From Gluconacetobacter azotocaptans (GTDB lineage: Bacteria > Pseudomonadota > Alphaproteobacteria > Acetobacterales > Acetobacteraceae): 64,000 bases of DNA. Under the pieces are notes generated by a model. It was not told the DNA's origin. It worked only from the letters and a program-made list of their open reading frames with translations, and searched no databases. The DNA lies in contig NZ_JABEQF010000007.1 of NCBI RefSeq assembly GCF_014174355.1, positions 62,001 to 126,000 of the forward strand. The letters are read 5' to 3'. Below, piece after piece: positions 54,465 through 61,996 of the stretch. Numbering within the stretch: position 1 is the stretch's first letter; each line of letters starts with the position of its first letter. Position numbers and translations under genes: made by a program.

Positions 54465-54917
54465 TCAATACTCCGATTTCTCTCCCTTGAGCGGCACCGA
54501 CGTCGGCGTGCCTTTCGTGCCGGAATAGGTCAGGATCACGACGGTCTGTTCGTCGCCCGAGACGCCGCGATGGGGGTCGTTCACGCTCTCGGTGAAGGCC
54601 TCGCCGGTATGGAACGTCTGTTGCTTGCCCGTCGCGCGATCCTGAATCGTCAACTGGCCTGCCAGAACATAGCCCGCGTTCGGAGAGGGGTGAACATGCC
54701 ATGGCAGCGCCGTATGCGGCGGGATGGTCAGGCGCAGGACCGTCAGTTGCGGGGGTGTGGTCGGATAATGCTGATAGGCGACGCCGTTCCAGGAATGGTC
54801 GCTCTTGACCAGAATGTCGGCATGCCCCGAGGCCGTCTGTGACTCCGGTCCGGCAGCATGGGCCAGAATGGGGGTGCTCAGCAGAACAGTCGCAGCCAGG
54901 GCGGGCAGAAAGCGCAT
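54465..54917 (-). CDS. Exported cupin-domain protein
   Basis: 150 aa. The signal peptide MRFLPALAATVLLSTPILAHA is followed by one cupin domain with both motifs: PPHTALPWHVHPSPNAGYVLAGQ (metal-binding His residues) and HTGEAFTESVNDPHRG. Likely periplasmic, like the cupin at 53275. The adjacent VOC and cupin genes on the same strand suggest a small related set. Function unknown. Confidence 0.8.
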   Translation of the reverse strand: MRFLPALAATVLLSTPILAHAAGPESQTASGHADILVKSDHSWNGVAYQHYPTTPPQLTVLRLTIPPHTALPWHVHPSPNAGYVLAGQLTIQDRATGKQQTFHTGEAFTESVNDPHRGVSGDEQTVVILTYSGTKGTPTSVPLKGEKSEY

Positions 54918-55157
54918 GAAATGTCTCCGCTACAGGATTGGTGCGTCCATGTGGACAGGATCAGGACTCCCGTCGTTGACGCACGAGGCCGGCGAACGGT
55001 TTCTTATGGCAGCCATGCGCGTTGCTGATTGTTCGATGACAGTCTCTGGAAATTACTGCTGCGGCATGGAAAAATTCTTAATATCTTCGATGCTCCGCTT
55101 TCCCGTCACCGCATTTTCATCGGCATTCTTGAATCTGCAAACGGCATAACCGTCTTT

Positions 55158-55787
55158 TCAAACCACTCCCAGGTCCGGAATACCGGGCATGGTGACGAAG
55201 CCCGGCAGCGCCAGCATTCGGCGCATCCAGCGCCGCAGGGCGGGGAAGGCCTCGTGCCCGACCTCCCAGTCGCGGCTGAGGGCGAAGGCCGGGAACAGGG
55301 CGACATCCGCCACCGTCGGGCCGTCGCCCACGAACCACGGGCTGCCGTCCAGCCAGCGCAGGGCCAGATGATCCTCCATGATCCGCAGCGCGGCCGCCCC
55401 CTGACGGCGCAATCCATCGCGGTCGCCCGGCTCGCCGAACAGGAAGATGCGGCGTGCCCGTGTCGCCGCCGCCAGTGGCCCGCCCGCGAATTCCAGCCAG
55501 TGCGCGACCTCGGCAAAACCGCCCGGATCGCGCGGCAGCCATGTCTGCGTTCCATGCGCCAGCGCCAGCAGCGCCGCCCCTGCCCCGCAGACCTCCACCC
55601 CGGCGATCCGCAGCACGGGCAGCACGCCCGCCGGGCTGATAGCGCGGAAGGCCGGGCTGTCCTGCGCACCGCCCGGCACCACGTTCACCGCGACCATTCG
55701 GGCCTGACGCCCCAGCAGCGACAGGAACAGGCGGACGCGATAGCAATTTTCGTCCAGCACGTCGTCATGAAGCACAAGGTCGGTCAT
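55158..55787 (-). CDS. GST-fold protein, putative partner of a split Rieske oxygenase
   Basis: 209 aa. The thioredoxin-like N-terminal half (LVLHDDVLDENCYRVRLFLSLLG, then SPAGVLPVLRIAG) and helical C-terminal half (FVGDGPTVADVALFPAFALSRDW) define a GST. The glutathione-binding ES pair is replaced (VCGAGAALLALA), so catalysis with glutathione is doubtful. Its ATG overlaps the stop of the Rieske gene by 4 bp. In the caffeine system of Pseudomonas putida CBB5 a GST-like protein, NdmE, is needed for the Rieske-less oxygenase NdmC with NdmD. A similar structural role here is inferred from that arrangement. Confidence 0.82.
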   Translation of the reverse strand: MTDLVLHDDVLDENCYRVRLFLSLLGRQARMVAVNVVPGGAQDSPAFRAISPAGVLPVLRIAGVEVCGAGAALLALAHGTQTWLPRDPGGFAEVAHWLEFAGGPLAAATRARRIFLFGEPGDRDGLRRQGAAALRIMEDHLALRWLDGSPWFVGDGPTVADVALFPAFALSRDWEVGHEAFPALRRWMRRMLALPGFVTMPGIPDLGVV

Positions 55788-56503
55788 GCCGCCGCCTCCG
55801 CGCCCTCGACCCGGTCGCGCAGATCCTGCCCCCAGGCCGCCACCCGCCGCCTTCGGTCCCGGTCGGCATCGGCGCCTCCCGGCCCGGCCACCAGCAGATG
55901 CAGCATGCAGCGCGCCCGATCGACCGGCAGCACCGCCGCCAGGACCAGCCCGTCGATGTCACGGTCCAGCCCGCCCGCCCGGCTGCCGGCCGGCAGGCCG
56001 ATGGCCTGTGCCACCTGCCGCGCCGGGGCCCCGATCGCCAGCGACCGCACGGGCACGCATTGTCCAGCAACGCCGGTGGCGGGGCCGTGCGCGGGCGTGT
56101 CGCCCAGGGCCACCCAGACCAGCCCGTCCTGTTCCGCCGCGACCAGCGGCGCAGCGCGCAACGTCGCCGGGGGCGACAGGTCGGGATGAGCGGGAATATG
56201 GGCGCATCGTCCATCCGGCCCGAACCGCCAGCCATGATACAGGCACGCCAGCGCGCCGGCGCGCACGACCCCCAGGCTGAAGCGCATGCCCCGATGCGGG
56301 CAGCGATCGTCCCAGACATGCGCCCGCCCGTCGGCATCGCGCCAGACGGCCAGGTCGCGGCCCAGCACGGTACAGCCGGCCACCGTTCCCGGCTCCAGAT
56401 CCATCGACAGCATCAGCGGGTACCAGCCATCCCCCCGGGTGGCCCCCTCGCCCGTCTCTCCTGCCGGCGCGCCCCCGTGCGCCGGCTGCACCCGTTCGGC
56501 CAT
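55784..56503 (-). CDS. Stand-alone Rieske [2Fe-2S] domain protein
   Basis: 239 aa from the ATG at 56503, with GGAAGG nine bases upstream; the longer frame would need a TTG start inside pncA. The Rieske domain (about 20-130) begins WYPLMLSMDLEPGTV and binds the cluster through Cys68, His70 (CPHRG) and Cys87, His90 (CLYHGW). IPAHPDLSPPATLRAAPLVAAEQDGLVWVALG completes the fold of an oxygenase-type Rieske domain. The remaining 100 residues lack the mononuclear-iron motif, so it cannot be a full oxygenase. It probably carries electrons to the catalytic protein encoded at 61997, as the extra Rieske domain of NdmD does for NdmC (inference). Confidence 0.85.
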   Translation of the reverse strand: MAERVQPAHGGAPAGETGEGATRGDGWYPLMLSMDLEPGTVAGCTVLGRDLAVWRDADGRAHVWDDRCPHRGMRFSLGVVRAGALACLYHGWRFGPDGRCAHIPAHPDLSPPATLRAAPLVAAEQDGLVWVALGDTPAHGPATGVAGQCVPVRSLAIGAPARQVAQAIGLPAGSRAGGLDRDIDGLVLAAVLPVDRARCMLHLLVAGPGGADADRDRRRRVAAWGQDLRDRVEGAEAAA

Positions 56504-56520
56504 CCCCCGCATCCTTCCAC

Positions 56521-56555
56521 GCCCGTCCGTTGCGTCCCCCGATAGCCGGACGGGC
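56521..56555. promoter_or_regulatory. Inverted repeat in the divergent promoter region
   Basis: GCCCGTCCG (56521-56529) and CGGACGGGC (56547-56555) are perfect 9-bp arms separated by 17 bp. They sit in the 101-bp gap between the Rieske gene and the nicotinamidase gene, so they are well placed as an operator for both arms. No regulator gene is in the neighbourhood. It could instead form an RNA hairpin in a leader. Confidence 0.5.
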
Positions 56556-56604
56556 AAAACCGTGCCATCCCTATCCCATCGCCACAATCCGCAGGAGGCC
56601 GACA

Positions 56605-57210
56605 ATGATCCAGATCACCGGTCACGACGCCCTTCTGATCATCGACGTGCAGAACGATTTCCTGCCGGGCGGCCCGCTGGCGGTGCCGGACGGCGATGCC
56701 GTCGTTCCGGTCATCAATCATCTGACCCGCCTGCCTTTCGGCCAGCAGGCCGCCAGCCAGGACTGGCATCCGCCCGGCCACGCGTCCTTTGCCGGCGCCC
56801 ATCCCAAAGGCGCAGCCCCGGCCGGAACCTGGCCCGACCATTGCATCGCCGGCACGCGTGGGGCGGCACTGGCGGCAAGTCTGGACCAGACGCGCATCGG
56901 GCTGATCGTCCGCAAGGGCCGCGCGCCGGATGTCGACAGCTATTCCGCCTTCCTCGACAACGACCGCGTCACGCGCACCGGCCTGGAATACTGGCTGTCG
57001 GGCCTGGGGATACGCCGCGTCTTCGTCGCCGGCCTGGCGCTGGATTATTGCGTGGCCTTCACCGCCATCGACGCAAAGACCCTTGGTTTCGATACGTTCG
57101 TGGTCGAAGATGCCTGCCGTGGGATCGCCCCCGCGCCCGACGCCACCTGGCGCACCTTGGGCGGGCACGGCATCCACCGCGTACGCTCCGGCGATCTGGC
57201 GGGGGCCTGA
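56605..57210 (+). CDS. pncA: Nicotinamidase/pyrazinamidase
   Basis: 201 aa from the ATG at 56605 with an AGGAGG site. The cysteine hydrolase triad is Asp14 (IIDVQNDF), Lys104 (VRKGRAPD) and Cys149 (GLALDYCV). Metal ligands are in DWHPPGHASFAGAHP (Asp53, His55, His59 or His66), and TWPDHCIAGTRGA is canonical. It hydrolyses nicotinamide to nicotinate. First gene of the ABC-importer arm, which is an unusual partner for plain NAD salvage and may hint that a pyridine or a related cyclic amide is the substrate. Confidence 0.9.
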   Translation: MIQITGHDALLIIDVQNDFLPGGPLAVPDGDAVVPVINHLTRLPFGQQAASQDWHPPGHASFAGAHPKGAAPAGTWPDHCIAGTRGAALAASLDQTRIGLIVRKGRAPDVDSYSAFLDNDRVTRTGLEYWLSGLGIRRVFVAGLALDYCVAFTAIDAKTLGFDTFVVEDACRGIAPAPDATWRTLGGHGIHRVRSGDLAGA

Positions 57211-57249
57211 CCAGACCGGCGCGCACTGCAAACGGGGGAAGACCAACAG

Positions 57250-57273
57250 ATGATCGTTCCGGATCGCGCATGA
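57250..57273 (+). CDS. Seven-codon upstream ORF before the binding-protein gene
   Basis: ATG ATC GTT CCG GAT CGC GCA TGA encodes MIVPDRA. GGGGGAAG (57234-57241) is at good distance in front of it, whereas the next gene has no such site before its own ATG. The TGA overlaps that ATG (ATGA at 57270-57273), so the binding-protein gene may be translated by coupling. It could also be coincidence. Confidence 0.4.
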   Translation: MIVPDRA

Positions 57274-58400
57274 CCGGCCGGATGCCGCGGGGGCGGCTTC
57301 TGACACCGCGACGCCGCATGCTGGGGCTGGCTGCCGGGGCGGCAGGCTCCGCCCTGCTGCGCCCGGCTTCGGGACGGGCCACAGGGGCGCCACGCCTGCT
57401 GCCGCCGGTGGCCGAGGCCGATGCGCTGATCGCCTTCGGCCATACCGGCCCCATCACCGACGGCGGCTGGACCGCCGCGCACAACCAGGGCGTGCTGGCC
57501 GTCCGGCAGGCCTTTCCGCGCCTGCGCACCGTCTATGTCGAAAGCATCCCCTATTCCGCCGATGCGACGCGCATCTTCCGCCAGTTCGTGGCCGAGGGCG
57601 CGCAGATGGTCATCGCCACCTCGAACTATGGCGATTTCATCCGCGACGTGTCCGACCGCGCGCCCGAAGTGGCCTTCATGGAATGCGACGGCCACACCGT
57701 CACCGGCAATCTGGGCTGGCATTACATCACCCACTGGTACGCCAGCTACATCATCGGCATCGCCGCCGGACTGATGACCCGGACCAACCGGATCGGCTTC
57801 GTCGGCTCGTTCCCCATTCCCTCGGTCTATGCCGGGGCCAATGCCGTGCTGCTGGGCGCACGCACGGTCAATCCGGCGGTGCGTTTGCAGGCCATCTCGA
57901 TCAACGCCTGGTTCGATCCGCAGGCCGCGACGCAGGCGGGCACGGCACTGGCCGAAAACGGGTGCGACTTCCTGTGCGGCATCATGGACGAACCCGCCTA
58001 TCTGCGCGTGGCCCAGCAGCGCGGCATCAAGGCGGCGATGTGGAATACCGACATGCGGCAATACGGGCCCGACGCCTATGTCAGCTCGGTCATGCTCGAT
58101 TTCCGTTCGTTCTATATCGAACAGGTCCGCCGGCGTCTGGCGGGCACCTGGCAGGCGGCGCCCTGCTTCCTGCCGCTGGGCCACGGCGTGGACCGCGACA
58201 CATGGGGCAGCAGCGTGCCGCCCGACATCGCACGCCAGGCCGATGCCATGCGTACGCGCATCCTGGGCGGCTACAACCCGTTCCAGGGCCCGATCCGCGA
58301 TGCCGCCGGGCGGATCAGGGTGCCCGCCGGCACCACGATGGACGACGACCATATCTACCAGTGGGACTGGGCGGTGGAAGGGGTCAGCGGCCTTGACTGA
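57270..58400 (+). CDS. BMP/PnrA family ABC-importer substrate-binding protein
   Basis: 376 aa from the ATG at 57270. A twin-arginine signal (TPRRRMLGLAAGAAGSALLRPASG) directs export. The mature protein follows the basic membrane protein fold of nucleoside binders: FGHTGPITDGGWTAAHNQG, ATRIFRQFVAEGAQMVIATSNYG, NRIGFVGSFPIPSVYAGANAVLLGAR and VSSVMLDFRSFYIEQV. No lipobox is seen. Relatives bind purine nucleosides or related heterocycles, often as lipoproteins; here the Tat route differs. It is followed by the ATPase gene with an 8-bp overlap. Confidence 0.87.
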   Translation: MTGRMPRGRLLTPRRRMLGLAAGAAGSALLRPASGRATGAPRLLPPVAEADALIAFGHTGPITDGGWTAAHNQGVLAVRQAFPRLRTVYVESIPYSADATRIFRQFVAEGAQMVIATSNYGDFIRDVSDRAPEVAFMECDGHTVTGNLGWHYITHWYASYIIGIAAGLMTRTNRIGFVGSFPIPSVYAGANAVLLGARTVNPAVRLQAISINAWFDPQAATQAGTALAENGCDFLCGIMDEPAYLRVAQQRGIKAAMWNTDMRQYGPDAYVSSVMLDFRSFYIEQVRRRLAGTWQAAPCFLPLGHGVDRDTWGSSVPPDIARQADAMRTRILGGYNPFQGPIRDAAGRIRVPAGTTMDDDHIYQWDWAVEGVSGLD

Positions 58401-59982
58401 CGCACCCGCCCCCGGCGAAGCGCCGCCGCTTCCGCCCGGCACGCCGCCTCTCCTCCAGCTTATGGGGATCTCGAAATATTTCCCCGGCGTGATCGCCAAC
58501 GCGGATGTCAGCCTGGACGTCCGCCCGGGCGAAATCCACGCCCTTCTGGGCGAAAACGGCGCGGGCAAGTCCACGCTGATGAACATCGTCACCGGCATCT
58601 ACCAGCCCGACGCGGGCGAGATCGTGCTGGACGGCTACACCCGCCACCTGGCCTCGCCGCAGGAGGCCATCCGGGCCGGCATCGGCATGGTGCACCAGCA
58701 TTTCAAGCTGGTGCAGGCCTTCACCGTGGCCGAGAACATCCATCTGGGCTGGCGCGACACGCCCGCCCGGGCCTCGACCAAAGCGCTGGAGGCCCGGACC
58801 CGCGCCCTGTCCGAACGGTTCGGCTTCGCCGTCCGGCCCGATGCCCGGATCGCGGACCTGTCGGCCGGCGAGCAGCAGCGGGTCGAAATCCTGCGCGTGC
58901 TGGCACGCCGGGCCCGGCTGCTGATCCTGGACGAGCCCACGGCGGTCCTGACGCCCACCGAGGCACGCGACCTGTTCCGCGCCCTGCGCGCCTTCCGCGC
59001 CCAGGGCAACGCCGTCATCCTCATCAGCCACAAGCTGGACGAGGTCATGGACATCTCGGACCGGATCAGCATCCTGCGCGGCGGCCGCAAGATCGGCACC
59101 TTCGCGACGGCGCACTGCACGCCCGCGATGCTGGCCCGGACCATGGTGGGGCGCGACATCGTCCGCCGCGACCTGCGCGCCCGCCCACCCGGCGCCGCCC
59201 CCGTGGCGGTCCGGCCGGTCATGAGCCTGCGCCACGTCACCACCCGCGACGAACGGGGGGTCGAGACCCTGCGCGACGTGACGCTGGACCTTCACGGCGG
59301 GGAAATCCTGGGCATCGCCGGCGTCGCGGGAAACGGCCAGCGCGAACTGACGCAGGTGCTGACGGGCCTGCTCCCCCCGGACGCCGGCGACGTCCTGCTG
59401 GACGGCGTGCCGGTCGGCGCACCCGACCCGGCGCATTTCGCCCGATCCGGCATCGGCCATATCCCCGAGGACCGGCTGCGCAGCGGCCTGGCCCCGTCGC
59501 TGGGCATCGCCGACAATATGGCGCTGCGTGAATATGACCGCCCCCCGATCGGCGGGCGCGGCGGCTACGCTCCACACGCGGCACAGGCCCTGGCGCGCCG
59601 GATCGCCGACGCGGCCGCCGTCCGCATTCCCGATTACGCCATGCCCATCCGCAACCTGTCCGGCGGCAACCAGCAACGCCTGGTCGCCCGGCGCGAAATC
59701 CGGATCGCCGAGCGCATCCTGGTCGCCGCCTACCCCAGCCGGGGGCTGGACATCGGGGCCATCGCGACCGTGCTGGGCTACCTGACCGACCTGCGCGACC
59801 GGGGCGTCGCCGTCGTCCTGGTGTCGGAGGATCTGGAGGAACTGCTGAATGTGGCCGACCGGATCGGCGTCCTGTTCCAGGGCCGCCTGATGGCCACCAT
59901 CGACGCCGCGACGGCGGACATGGAAACCATCGGCCTGCTGATGGGCGGCCGCACCGCCGCGCAGACCGGGGGGGCAATCTGA
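58393..59982 (+). CDS. ABC-importer ATPase (two NBDs, nucleoside/sugar type)
   Basis: 529 aa. The TTG at 58393 is the best start: the next ATG (58462) would cut into the first strand. NBD1 has Walker A GENGAGKST, signature LSAGEQQRVEIL and Walker B LLILDEPTAVL. NBD2 has a degenerate Walker A (GVAGNGQREL), signature LSGGNQQRLVARREI and Walker B region ILVAAYPSRGLDIGA, the usual pattern of the RbsA/NupO-type tandem ATPase. It energises import with the two permeases that follow. The stop shares a base with the next start. Confidence 0.93.
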   Translation: MTDAPAPGEAPPLPPGTPPLLQLMGISKYFPGVIANADVSLDVRPGEIHALLGENGAGKSTLMNIVTGIYQPDAGEIVLDGYTRHLASPQEAIRAGIGMVHQHFKLVQAFTVAENIHLGWRDTPARASTKALEARTRALSERFGFAVRPDARIADLSAGEQQRVEILRVLARRARLLILDEPTAVLTPTEARDLFRALRAFRAQGNAVILISHKLDEVMDISDRISILRGGRKIGTFATAHCTPAMLARTMVGRDIVRRDLRARPPGAAPVAVRPVMSLRHVTTRDERGVETLRDVTLDLHGGEILGIAGVAGNGQRELTQVLTGLLPPDAGDVLLDGVPVGAPDPAHFARSGIGHIPEDRLRSGLAPSLGIADNMALREYDRPPIGGRGGYAPHAAQALARRIADAAAVRIPDYAMPIRNLSGGNQQRLVARREIRIAERILVAAYPSRGLDIGAIATVLGYLTDLRDRGVAVVLVSEDLEELLNVADRIGVLFQGRLMATIDAATADMETIGLLMGGRTAAQTGGAI

Positions 59983-61052
59983 TGGCCCGCATCGTCCAGC
60001 GCCTGCCGTCGGTCTCGCCGGGGCGCGTCCTGGCGTGGCGGGTGGGCGCCGTCATCGCGGCACTGCTGCTGACCACCCTGTTCCTCGCCCTGTCGGGACG
60101 CGACCCGGCGCTGCTGGCCGAACTGGTCGTGCGCTCGACCGTGGGGTCGCGCTTCGGGCTGGAGGATCTGGCCCTGTTCATGACGCCGCTGGTGCTGACC
60201 GGCGCCGCCGTCACCGTCACCGGGCGGATCGGCATCTGGAATATCGGGGCGGAAGGCCAGTTCTATGCCGGGGCGATCGGCGCCGCCGGGATCGGCCTGT
60301 TCGTGCATGGGCCGGCCCTGCTGGTCCTGCCGCTGATGACGGTCTGCGGCGTGCTGTGCGGCATGGCGTGGATCCTGGTCCCGACCCTGGCCCGGGCCTA
60401 TGCGGGGGTGAACGAGATCATCACCACCCTGCTGCTCAATTTCGTGGCGGCGCTGCTGACATCCTATCTGGCGGTCGGGCCGTGGCATGACCGCGTGACC
60501 GGCGCCCTGGCGTCGACCGCGCGGCTGCCCGTCGCAATCCCCGACCTCTGGGGCGTCGTGCATTGGGGCTTCCCGCTGGCGCTGGCGGTGGTGGCGGCAT
60601 TGGCGGCGACGCTGGACCGCACCCGCTGGGGCTACGAGGTCCGGATCAGCGGTGCCAACCCCGAGGCCGCGCGCTACGCCGGGATACCGGTGCGGGCGCG
60701 CATCGTGGCGGTCATGCTGCTGTCGGGCGCGCTGGCGGCCCTGGCCGGCGTGTCCGAGGTCGCCGGCACCGTCCATCGCCTGCAAGGAGGCATCGCCAAT
60801 AATTTCGGCTATTTCGGCATCGTGGTGGCGGTCCTGGCGCGCGGGTCGTGCCTGAACGTGCTGCCGGCAGCGCTGCTGATGGCCTTCATTCTCGATTCCG
60901 GCATCGTGCTGCAAACCCAGCAGCTGACGGCCTCCACGGTGCTGGCCATTACCGGCCTGGTCCTGTTCATGATCGCCATCGGCGACGAACTGGCCCATTA
61001 CCGCCCTGTCTCCACAAGCCGCCTCTCCACCAACAAGGGGGCCGCGCCATGA
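59982..61052 (+). CDS. ABC-importer permease subunit 1
   Basis: 356 aa, about ten hydrophobic segments, branched-chain/sugar permease family (BPD_transp_2). GRIGIWNIGAEGQFYAGAIGAAG and YAGVNEIITTLLLNFVAALLTSYL are typical of the larger permease of BMP-type systems (YufP/NupP-like). IRISGANPEAARYAGIPVRARI is the ATPase-contact loop. Overlaps the next permease gene by 4 bp. Confidence 0.92.
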   Translation: MARIVQRLPSVSPGRVLAWRVGAVIAALLLTTLFLALSGRDPALLAELVVRSTVGSRFGLEDLALFMTPLVLTGAAVTVTGRIGIWNIGAEGQFYAGAIGAAGIGLFVHGPALLVLPLMTVCGVLCGMAWILVPTLARAYAGVNEIITTLLLNFVAALLTSYLAVGPWHDRVTGALASTARLPVAIPDLWGVVHWGFPLALAVVAALAATLDRTRWGYEVRISGANPEAARYAGIPVRARIVAVMLLSGALAALAGVSEVAGTVHRLQGGIANNFGYFGIVVAVLARGSCLNVLPAALLMAFILDSGIVLQTQQLTASTVLAITGLVLFMIAIGDELAHYRPVSTSRLSTNKGAAP

Positions 61053-61987
61053 TCGCCCTGCTGACCGGCATGCTGGCCACCGCCGTGCTGGCGGGCGGCG
61101 TGCTGGCGCTGGCCGCGCTGGGCGAGGTCCTGGCCGAACGGGTCGGCGTCACCAACCTGGGTGTCGAAGGCCTGATGTCCCTGGGCGCGGTCGTCGCCAT
61201 CATCACCGTCGCCGCGACCCCCAGTCCGTGGCTGGGCCTGCTGGCCGCCACGGCGGCGGGGACGGCCGGCGGCATGGTCTTCGCCTTCGCCGCCGTCATC
61301 ATGCGCGCCAACCAGGTGCTGTGCGGGCTGGCCGTCGCGTTCATGGGGCTGGGCCTGTCGGCGACCATCGGGCACGATTATGCCGGCATGCCCTCGCCCG
61401 CCACCTTCGGCCATGTGGCCATCCCGGTGCTGTCGGCTCTGCCGGTCGTCGGGCCGGCGATCTTCGCGCAGAATCTGCCGGTCTACCTGATCTATCTGGT
61501 GCTGCCGGCGGCGGCGCACTGGGTGATGTTCCACACGCGGCATGGGCTGAACATGCGCGCAGTCGGCGAAAACCCGGCGGCGGCCGACGCGGCGGGCATC
61601 GCCGTCACGTCCATGCGGTTCTGGTACGTCACGCTGGGCGCGGGCCTGGCGGGGGCGGCCGGCGGCTACCTGACCCTGACCTACGTGCCCGTCTGGTCCG
61701 AAGGGCTGATCGCCGGGCGCGGCTGGATCGCGCTGGCGCTGGTGATCTTCGCCGGCTACCGCCCGTTCGCCGCCACGCTGTCCGGCCTGCTGTTCGGCCT
61801 GATCACCGCGCTGTCCTTCGTCGGGCAGGCCCGGAACTGGCCGATCGCGCCCGCGATCCTGAACATGCTGCCCTATCTGGGCACCATCGCCTTCATCATC
61901 GTCCCGGTCGTCGTCTGGCACCGGATGCGCCGCGTCATGGCCGCGCCAGCGGCGCTGGGCGTCCCCTACCACCGCGACATCAGATAG
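61049..61987 (+). CDS. ABC-importer permease subunit 2
   Basis: 312 aa, about eight or nine hydrophobic segments. ALGEVLAERVGVTNLGVEGLMSLGAVVAI is the family start, and LNMRAVGENPAAADAAGIAV is the coupling loop. This is the smaller permease of the pair (YufQ/NupQ-like). Its stop is immediately followed by the oxygenase gene, showing that import and oxidation share a transcript. Confidence 0.92.
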   Translation: MIALLTGMLATAVLAGGVLALAALGEVLAERVGVTNLGVEGLMSLGAVVAIITVAATPSPWLGLLAATAAGTAGGMVFAFAAVIMRANQVLCGLAVAFMGLGLSATIGHDYAGMPSPATFGHVAIPVLSALPVVGPAIFAQNLPVYLIYLVLPAAAHWVMFHTRHGLNMRAVGENPAAADAAGIAVTSMRFWYVTLGAGLAGAAGGYLTLTYVPVWSEGLIAGRGWIALALVIFAGYRPFAATLSGLLFGLITALSFVGQARNWPIAPAILNMLPYLGTIAFIIVPVVVWHRMRRVMAAPAALGVPYHRDIR

Positions 61988-61996
61988 GTGGAACGC

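Noticed and set aside
55029-55180. Short frames in the AT-richer gap between the exported cupin and GST genes
   Set aside because: Two overlapping frames, neither with a ribosome-binding site or recognisable similarity; possibly a remnant, but nothing supports a gene.
57829-58392. Upstream extension of the ABC ATPase frame inside the binding-protein gene
   Set aside because: The extra sequence is Arg-rich and lies wholly within the binding-protein gene; the TTG at 58393 is a better start.
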